From Candidatus Pelagibacterales bacterium (GTDB lineage: Bacteria > Pseudomonadota > Alphaproteobacteria > Pelagibacterales > Pelagibacteraceae), in NCBI GenBank assembly GCA_016882185.1, contig VHCC01000009.1, positions 1 through 17,551 of the forward strand: a stretch of 17,551 nucleotides of DNA, given 5' to 3'. Position 1 is the first letter of the stretch. Each line of letters opens with the position of its first letter. Shown here piece after piece: positions 12,759-17,551 of the stretch. The notes below the pieces were generated by a model, which was not told the DNA's origin, made no database searches, and was given only the letters and a program-made list of their open reading frames with translations. The translations under genes and the position numbers were made by a program.

Positions 12759-13412
12759 TTAAATTTTCATTCCTGATTTTTTCCAATCAGCAGTAAAAAT
12801 ATCAACGCCTTTATCGGTAAGATGATGTTTATAAAGTTCTTTAAAAATTTTAACTGGAACTGTCGCTACATCTGATCCAATACCTGCGACTGCGTTGAAA
12901 TGATCAACGGATCTAATAGATGCTGATAAAATTTTTGTTTTTATATTTTTATAATTATTAAAAATTTTTTTAATATCTTCTATAAGTTGTATCCCATTTT
13001 CTCCGATATCATCTAATCTTCCAATAAATGGTGAAATATAGGTAGCGCCGGCCTTTGCAGCTAGTAAAGCCTGTGAGGCCGAAAAACATAAAGTAACATT
13101 TACTTTAATTTTTTTTGCAGAAAGTATATTGCATGCCTGCAAACCATTCCAAGTTAATGGAACTTTTATTACAATATTTTTTGCAATTTTTCTTAATACA
13201 TCTGCTTCTTTAAGCATTGAAGGAACATCGGGCGCCGTTACCTCAGCACTTACAGGCCCTTTTATTTCATGACAAATTTCTTTTAACAAAATTTTAAAAT
13301 CTGTACCTGCGTTTGCTAGCAAAGAAGGATTTGTTGTAACACCATCTATTAAATTAGCTTTGTTTAATCCTCTAATTTCTTTAATATCTGACGAGTCTAG
13401 AAAAATTTCCAT
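12759..13412 (-). CDS. tal: Transaldolase, small (TalC/Fsa-type) subfamily
   Basis: This is a 217-residue class I aldolase of the small transaldolase/fructose-6-phosphate aldolase group. It would move a dihydroxyacetone unit between sugar phosphates in the non-oxidative pentose phosphate pathway. The start MEIFLDSSDIKEI supplies Asp6, TTNPS (26-30) supplies Asn28, and Lys83 in IVIKVPLTWNG is the Schiff-base lysine. Two positions separate true transaldolases from Fsa aldolases. Here Glu57 (VSAEV) and Phe129 (ISPFIGRLDD) match transaldolase, whereas Fsa enzymes have Gln and Tyr. I therefore prefer transaldolase over fructose-6-phosphate aldolase. The gene is alone on the minus strand, convergent with lpdA and divergent from priA, with no Shine-Dalgarno site and a TATAAT only 8 bases before the ATG. 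Confidence 0.9.
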   Translation of the reverse strand: MEIFLDSSDIKEIRGLNKANLIDGVTTNPSLLANAGTDFKILLKEICHEIKGPVSAEVTAPDVPSMLKEADVLRKIAKNIVIKVPLTWNGLQACNILSAKKIKVNVTLCFSASQALLAAKAGATYISPFIGRLDDIGENGIQLIEDIKKIFNNYKNIKTKILSASIRSVDHFNAVAGIGSDVATVPVKIFKELYKHHLTDKGVDIFTADWKKSGMKI

Positions 13413-13420
13413 GGATTTAG

Positions 13421-13450
13421 ATTATAAAATTTATAGTAAGAAATAAACAA
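13421..13450 (-). promoter_or_regulatory. Candidate promoter for tal, nearly leaderless
   Basis: Read on the minus strand, positions 13426-13421 give a perfect TATAAT. A weak -35, TTGTTT (TTG matching), lies at 13450-13445, with an 18-bp spacer. The -10 is only 8 bases before the ATG (which begins at 13412), so transcription would start within a base or two of the initiation codon. The plus strand shows TATAAA at 13423-13428 over the same bases, which may serve priA. Confidence 0.4.
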
Positions 13451-13466
13451 ATAATAGAATTTTTTG

Positions 13467-15434
13467 ATGACTTTGGATGTATTGTTGCCGTTAAAATTTG
13501 ATTATCCTTTCACATATAATGTACCAAAAGATATTAATGTAAAGGTGGGAGATTTTGTTTTAGTTCCCTTTCAAAACAAAGATATTATAGGAGTTGTCTG
13601 GGGAAAAGGTAGTCCAATTAAGAGCTCAATTAAGATTAAAGATATTAAAAAAAAATTTGATTTTGTATCTTTATCCAAAGAAACTTTAATTTTTTTAGAC
13701 AGATTTTCTCGATATAATTTAGTTGATTTAGGAATAGCGTTAAAATTATTTATTTTTAAAAAAGCTTTTAAGGATTTATCAAATAAAAAAAAAGATACAT
13801 CAACTTATGAGTACTCATTAAAAAAAAATATTAAATTTGATGAGAGTCAGAAGAAAGCTATTAAAATACTGGATAATCAACTTTCCTTTGATAAATTTTC
13901 AACAGTATTGTTACACGGAATTACAGGCTCAGGTAAAACTTTAATATATTTTCAAAAAATAAAAGATTTCCTGGAAAAAGGTTATCAGGTTTTAATATTG
14001 CTTCCGGAGATAGCATTAACAAATCAAATTAAAGAAAGGTTTAAGGAGTATTTCGGAAATTATCCTGCATTGTGGCATTCAGATATTTCTGAAAAGAATA
14101 AAAGATTGATTTGGAATGGAATTGCTAACCATAAAATTAATTTAGTTTTAGGCGCCAGATCATCTTTATTTCTTCCTTTTAAAAAATTAGGATTAATTAT
14201 CATAGATGAAGAGCATGACCAGTCTTACAAACAAGAAGATCAAGTAATTTATAATGCTAGAGACATGGCTGTTTTAATGGCATCAATAAAAAAAATATCA
14301 GTGATTTTAGTTTCAGCCACTCCTTCTCTTGAAACCTACTACAATACAATTAACAAAAAATTTAATTATATTAGTCTAGACAAAAGATATGGTGACGCTC
14401 AGCTGCCAGAAGTTAAATTTGTAGATTTTAAAAAAAATCCCCCTGCTAAATCTAAATTTATTTCACCATCTATTATTACAGAACTTAAAAATACTTTAGA
14501 AAAAGGTAATCAAATTTTATTTTTTTTAAATAGACGTGGATATTCAACATTTGTTATTTGCACAAAGTGTGGATATCGTTTTAACTGCCCCAATTGTTCA
14601 GTTTCATTAATTTATCATAAAGAAACTAATAAATTAATTTGTCATTATTGTAATCACGAAGCTTCTTTAGAAAGAAAATGTAAGGAAGTAGATAATTGTA
14701 AATTTTCTTTTTATGGACTAGGTGTTGAAAAAATATTTGAGGAGGTCAGAGAAATTTTTCCTAATAAACGAATAGAATTATTCTCTAGTGATTTTATTCA
14801 TAACGACCATGCCACAAAAAATATTTTCGAAAGTATTCAGGATGGTAGAGTTGATATTATCGTAGGAACTCAGTTAATTTCTAAAGGTTTCCATTTTCCA
14901 AAATTAAATTGCATCGTAATTGTTAATTCTGATATGAGCTTTTTAGGAAATGATATTCGCAGCTCCGAAAAAACATTTCAATTAATGAATCAGCTTAGTG
15001 GCAGAGCTGGAAGGGAGGTGAAAAATTCAACAGTATATCTTCAAACTTTTGAACCAGAAAACCAAACTTTAAAATCAATCTGCGATAAGAATATTTTGGC
15101 TTTTTATGAAAATGAAATTAAATTTCGTGAAAGATCTAATCTTCCACCATTTATAAAGCTTATTGCTTTTATTATTTCAGGAAAAAATAGATTTGATGTT
15201 GATGAGTGTGCAAGAAATTTAAAAAATAAAATTCCAAACATGAAAGATGTTTCATTGTTAGGCCCTGTAAGCGCTTCTATTTCGCTTTTAAAGGGAAAAT
15301 ATCGATCTAGACTATTGTTAAAATACCCCCAAGAAGCATTCCCGCAAAAATTTTTAAAAGATTGGCTAAAAACTATTAAAATTAAAAAAAATATTTCACT
15401 AACCGTAGATGTTGATCCAATAAACTTTAAATAA
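13467..15434 (+). CDS. priA: Primosomal protein N' (replication restart helicase PriA), shortened
   Basis: PriA recognises stalled or repaired forks and reloads the replicative helicase. I choose the ATG at 13467 (655 residues) over the TTG one codon earlier. An N-terminal 3'-DNA-binding domain (about 1-60, starting TLDVLLPLKFDYPFTYNVP) is present. Helicase motifs follow: Walker A GITGSGKT at 151-158, DEEHDQSYKQ at 247-256, SATPSLET at 283-290, FLNRRGYS at 353-360, then GTQLISKGFHFP and QLSGRAGR. Eight zinc-site cysteines are at 365, 368, 374, 377, 392, 395, 405 and 411. The C-terminal LLGPVSASISLLKGKYRSRLLLK is the usual PriA ending. Walker A lies about 70 residues earlier than in the 732-residue E. 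coli protein, as if the winged-helix domain were missing. The last cysteine pair is C-x5-C instead of C-x2-C. It is divergent from tal. Confidence 0.95.
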   Translation: MTLDVLLPLKFDYPFTYNVPKDINVKVGDFVLVPFQNKDIIGVVWGKGSPIKSSIKIKDIKKKFDFVSLSKETLIFLDRFSRYNLVDLGIALKLFIFKKAFKDLSNKKKDTSTYEYSLKKNIKFDESQKKAIKILDNQLSFDKFSTVLLHGITGSGKTLIYFQKIKDFLEKGYQVLILLPEIALTNQIKERFKEYFGNYPALWHSDISEKNKRLIWNGIANHKINLVLGARSSLFLPFKKLGLIIIDEEHDQSYKQEDQVIYNARDMAVLMASIKKISVILVSATPSLETYYNTINKKFNYISLDKRYGDAQLPEVKFVDFKKNPPAKSKFISPSIITELKNTLEKGNQILFFLNRRGYSTFVICTKCGYRFNCPNCSVSLIYHKETNKLICHYCNHEASLERKCKEVDNCKFSFYGLGVEKIFEEVREIFPNKRIELFSSDFIHNDHATKNIFESIQDGRVDIIVGTQLISKGFHFPKLNCIVIVNSDMSFLGNDIRSSEKTFQLMNQLSGRAGREVKNSTVYLQTFEPENQTLKSICDKNILAFYENEIKFRERSNLPPFIKLIAFIISGKNRFDVDECARNLKNKIPNMKDVSLLGPVSASISLLKGKYRSRLLLKYPQEAFPQKFLKDWLKTIKIKKNISLTVDVDPINFK

Positions 15435-15444
15435 AGTTAAAAAG

Positions 15445-15473
15445 TGCAAAATATCATACTTGATTAGTATAAT
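15445..15473 (+). promoter_or_regulatory. Candidate promoter of the atpHA... operon
   Basis: A perfect TATAAT lies at 15468-15473, in the longest non-coding gap of the window and just upstream of the first ATP synthase gene. The hexamer 17 bp upstream, TGCAAA at 15445-15450, matches TTGACA at only three positions, so the -35 is weak. Transcription would begin near 15480, leaving a leader of about 45 bases before the atpH ATG at 15526, without a Shine-Dalgarno site. The leader contains ACGTGACGT (15484-15492) and a T-tract. The -10 is part of the right arm of an inverted repeat. Confidence 0.45.
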
Positions 15474-15479
15474 TTTGCA
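15445..15479 (+). repeat. Imperfect inverted repeat between priA and atpH
   Basis: The left arm at 15445-15460 reads TGCAAAAT, then ATC, then ATACT. The right arm at 15466-15479 reads AGTAT, then A, then ATTTTGCA. Thirteen base pairs can form, eight outer and five inner, with a 3-versus-1 internal bulge and a five-base loop (TGATT). It begins 10 bp after the priA stop. A T-tract (15492-15498) follows only after a further 12 bases, which is farther than in a standard intrinsic terminator. It could be a priA terminator of unusual form or an operator, since the atpH -10 box lies inside the right arm. Confidence 0.6.
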
Positions 15480-15525
15480 TGTTACGTGACGTTTTTTTCT
15501 TTTAAAGTTAATAGTAAAAAATTCT

Positions 15526-16056
15526 ATGAAAACTTTTAGTGAGACCCAAAGGTACGCAAAGGCAGTATATAAACTTGCTTATGAGGCTAAAAGTTTAGAT
15601 GTTCTTGAAAAAGATTTTTTAAAGTTAAAAGAAGTATTAAACCAAAGTTCAGATTTAAAAAATTTTATTAAGAATCCAACACATAAATATTCAGTTATTA
15701 ATAATGTAATTGATGCTTTAAGCAAGCATTTTACTTTTTCAGATTTATTCTCAAGATTTTTAAAAGTCCTTAATAAAAATAGAAGATTTTTCTATTTAGA
15801 AAAAATAGTAAATAATTTTTTTGATTTACTATTAAATGAAAGAGGCGAAGTTTTAGCTACGCTTAAATTATCTCATCCAATCTCAGATAGTGAGAAAGTT
15901 GATATAGCAAAAAAATTAGACGATATTTTGAAAAAAAAAATCAATATTTCTTTCTCAGTGGATTCGTCTTTATTAGTTGGTTCAATTTTGCAAATTGGCA
16001 GTAAAATGATTGATACTTCTGCGAAAACAAGACTAAATAATTTATTTAATAAATAA
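15526..16056 (+). CDS. atpH: F-type ATP synthase subunit delta (OSCP-like)
   Basis: The delta subunit sits on top of the F1 head and links it to the peripheral stalk formed by the b subunits. The 176 residues fit the family (177 in E. coli). The N-terminal six-helix domain begins with [20 protein letters not shown], including the typical RYAxAxxxLA pattern that contacts the alpha subunits. The middle contains [16 protein letters not shown], and the C-terminal part has [18 protein letters not shown] and the diagnostic [26 protein letters not shown] ending that precedes the final helix (LNNLF). It is the first gene of the operon and ends 2 bp before atpA. In alphaproteobacteria F1 genes usually form atpHAGDC separate from the F0 genes, and the gap before atpH fits that split arrangement. 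Confidence 0.95.
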   Translation: MKTFSETQRYAKAVYKLAYEAKSLDVLEKDFLKLKEVLNQSSDLKNFIKNPTHKYSVINNVIDALSKHFTFSDLFSRFLKVLNKNRRFFYLEKIVNNFFDLLLNERGEVLATLKLSHPISDSEKVDIAKKLDDILKKKINISFSVDSSLLVGSILQIGSKMIDTSAKTRLNNLFNK

Positions 16057-16058
16057 AA

Positions 16059-17551
16059 ATGAAAATTAATCCTTCTGAAATTACTAATATTTTAAAAGAT
16101 CAAATAAAAAATTTTGGGACTGAAGTTGAGGTTTCAGAAGTTGGTCAAGTTTTAACAGTAGGCGATGGAATAGCCAGAGTTTATGGATTAGATAACGTGC
16201 AGGCTGGAGAGATGGTTCAGTTTTCTGAAGGTACAAAGGGAATGGCTTTAAATCTTGAAACTGAAAATGTTGGGGTGGTTATTTTTGGAGATGACTCAAA
16301 AATTAAAGAAGGTGATATAGTTAAGAGAACGGGTTCAATCGTAGACGTAGCAGTTGGAAAATCTTTATTAGGTCGAGTAGTTGATGGATTAGGAAATCCA
16401 ATAGATGGAAAAGGCCCTATTGATAAAAATGCAGAGCGAAAAAGAGTCGAGATCAAAGCGCCAGGTATTATTCCAAGAAAATCAGTAAATGAGCCGATGC
16501 AAACAGGACTAAAAGCTATTGATAGTTTAATTCCTGTTGGAAGAGGACAGCGGGAATTAATTATCGGGGACAGACAAACTGGAAAAACGGCAATTGCAAT
16601 CGATACTATTATTAATCAAAAAGAAATTAATAAATCCAATGATGAAAGTAAAAAACTTTACTGTATTTATGTTGCTATTGGACAAAAAAGATCAAGTGTT
16701 GCTCAAATCGTAAAAACATTGGAGGAGGCTGGAGCAATGGAATATACAATCGTTGTTGCAGCAACAGCATCAGATCCAGCGCCATTACAATTTTTAGCTC
16801 CATATACAGGATGCACAATGGGGGAATATTTCAGAGATAACGGAATGCACGCTCTTATCGTGTATGATGATTTATCGAAACAAGCAGTTGCTTATAGACA
16901 GATGTCATTACTTTTGCGTAGACCTCCAGGACGAGAGGCTTTTCCAGGGGATGTTTTTTATCTTCATAGTAGATTGCTTGAAAGAGCTGCAAAATTGAAT
17001 GACAAATATGGTGGAGGATCGCTTACAGCATTACCAATTATTGAAACACAAGCAAGCGATGTATCTGCTTATATTCCAACAAACGTTATTTCTATTACTG
17101 ATGGACAAATATTTTTAGAAACAGAACTTTTTTATAAGGGCGTAAGACCTGCAGTAAATGTCGGTATATCAGTTTCTAGGGTTGGATCTGCAGCGCAAAT
17201 TAAAGCAATGAAACAAGTTTCTGGTTCAATTAAACTTGAGCTTGCCCAATATCGTGAAATGGCCGCGTTTGCTCAGTTCGGATCAGATTTAGATCTTGCT
17301 ACTCAAAAATTATTAAATCGTGGATCAAAATTAACTGAATTATTAAAACAAGATCAGTACTCACCTTTAAAGGTAGAAGAACAGGTCGTTTCAATTTTTT
17401 CAGGGGTGAAAGGATTCTTAGACGATGTTGAGCTTAATCAAATTAAATCTTTTGAGAAAAAACTTTTATCAAAAATAAAATCAGAAGCTTCAGATATATT
17501 AAATAATATTAAATCTTCAGGGAAAATTGATGAATCTAATGAAGAAAAGTT
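16059..17551 (+). CDS. atpA: F-type ATP synthase subunit alpha (partial, 3' end outside window)
   Basis: This is the non-catalytic nucleotide-binding subunit of the F1 head. The frame opens at ATG 16059, two bases after the atpH stop, and stays open to the window edge for 497 codons; the family is about 510 residues, so only about the last dozen residues are missing. The N-terminal beta-barrel domain contains [14 protein letters not shown] at 31-44. The Walker A motif GDRQTGKT is at 170-177, [10 protein letters not shown] at 208-217, and a Walker B-like [12 protein letters not shown] with Asp270 at 264-275. The [25 protein letters not shown] signature begins at 287. Arg374 in SRVGSAAQ is the arginine finger that reaches the catalytic site of the beta subunit. 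No ribosome binding site is visible, consistent with coupling to atpH. Confidence 0.98.
   Translation, partial: MKINPSEITNILKDQIKNFGTEVEVSEVGQVLTVGDGIARVYGLDNVQAGEMVQFSEGTKGMALNLETENVGVVIFGDDSKIKEGDIVKRTGSIVDVAVGKSLLGRVVDGLGNPIDGKGPIDKNAERKRVEIKAPGIIPRKSVNEPMQTGLKAIDSLIPVGRGQRELIIGDRQTGKTAIAIDTIINQKEINKSNDESKKLYCIYVAIGQKRSSVAQIVKTLEEAGAMEYTIVVAATASDPAPLQFLAPYTGCTMGEYFRDNGMHALIVYDDLSKQAVAYRQMSLLLRRPPGREAFPGDVFYLHSRLLERAAKLNDKYGGGSLTALPIIETQASDVSAYIPTNVISITDGQIFLETELFYKGVRPAVNVGISVSRVGSAAQIKAMKQVSGSIKLELAQYREMAAFAQFGSDLDLATQKLLNRGSKLTELLKQDQYSPLKVEEQVVSIFSGVKGFLDDVELNQIKSFEKKLLSKIKSEASDILNNIKSSGKIDESNEEK

Noticed and set aside
12752..12767. The A/T-rich block at the lpdA-tal junction as a bidirectional terminator palindrome.
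   Set aside because: It looks palindromic but its reverse complement does not match, and it has no GC pairs for a stable stem.
13464..13466. TTG at 13464 as the start codon of priA.
   Set aside because: An ATG follows immediately at 13467, gives the same protein less one residue, and matches the usual PriA N-terminus better.

Overview
The window is a stretch of low-GC (about 30% by eye), very compact bacterial chromosome. Protein families, gene order and short spacers point to an alphaproteobacterium of the SAR11 (Pelagibacterales) type. The reasons are AGA-dominated Arg codons, Lys/Asn/Ile-rich proteins, intergenic gaps mostly of 0-60 bp, weak or absent Shine-Dalgarno sites, and an alphaproteobacterial TCA gene cluster followed by an atpHA... 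operon. Assignment below the class is inference, because no 16S rRNA gene is present.

Layout: (1) 1-2617, the end of sdhD, then sdhA and sdhB (succinate dehydrogenase). (2) 2618-4173, a 59-bp gap with a promoter-like TTGACA box, then mmsA (methylmalonate/malonate-semialdehyde dehydrogenase, CoA-acylating). (3) 4178-12757, a tightly packed run mdh-sucC-sucD-sucA-sucB-lpdA: malate dehydrogenase, succinyl-CoA synthetase and the whole 2-oxoglutarate dehydrogenase complex. (4) 12759-13412 on the minus strand, a small transaldolase facing lpdA with one base between the two stop codons. (5) 13467-15434, a shortened primosomal helicase PriA, divergent from the transaldolase. (6) 15435-15525, the longest non-coding stretch (91 bp), with a perfect TATAAT inside an inverted repeat. 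(7) 15526-17551, atpH and most of atpA, the start of an F1-ATP synthase operon that runs off the window.

The genes work together as the oxidative half of the TCA cycle from 2-oxoglutarate to oxaloacetate, except fumarase, which is not here: SucAB-Lpd makes succinyl-CoA, SucCD makes succinate and a nucleoside triphosphate, SdhABCD makes fumarate and reduces quinone, and Mdh makes oxaloacetate. MmsA feeds the same node by making acetyl-CoA or propionyl-CoA. The ATP synthase genes use the proton gradient that this respiration supports.

The window is nearly all core metabolism, and I see no mobile element, CRISPR array, tRNA/rRNA gene, defence system or clearly undescribed system. The points worth a second look are modest: a PriA that lacks the region where the winged-helix domain normally lies and has an altered last zinc knuckle, the promoter/inverted-repeat arrangement before atpH, the shared -10 region between tal and priA, the zero-space convergence of lpdA and tal, and the placement of mmsA inside the TCA cluster. 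There is no gene-free stretch longer than 300 bases.
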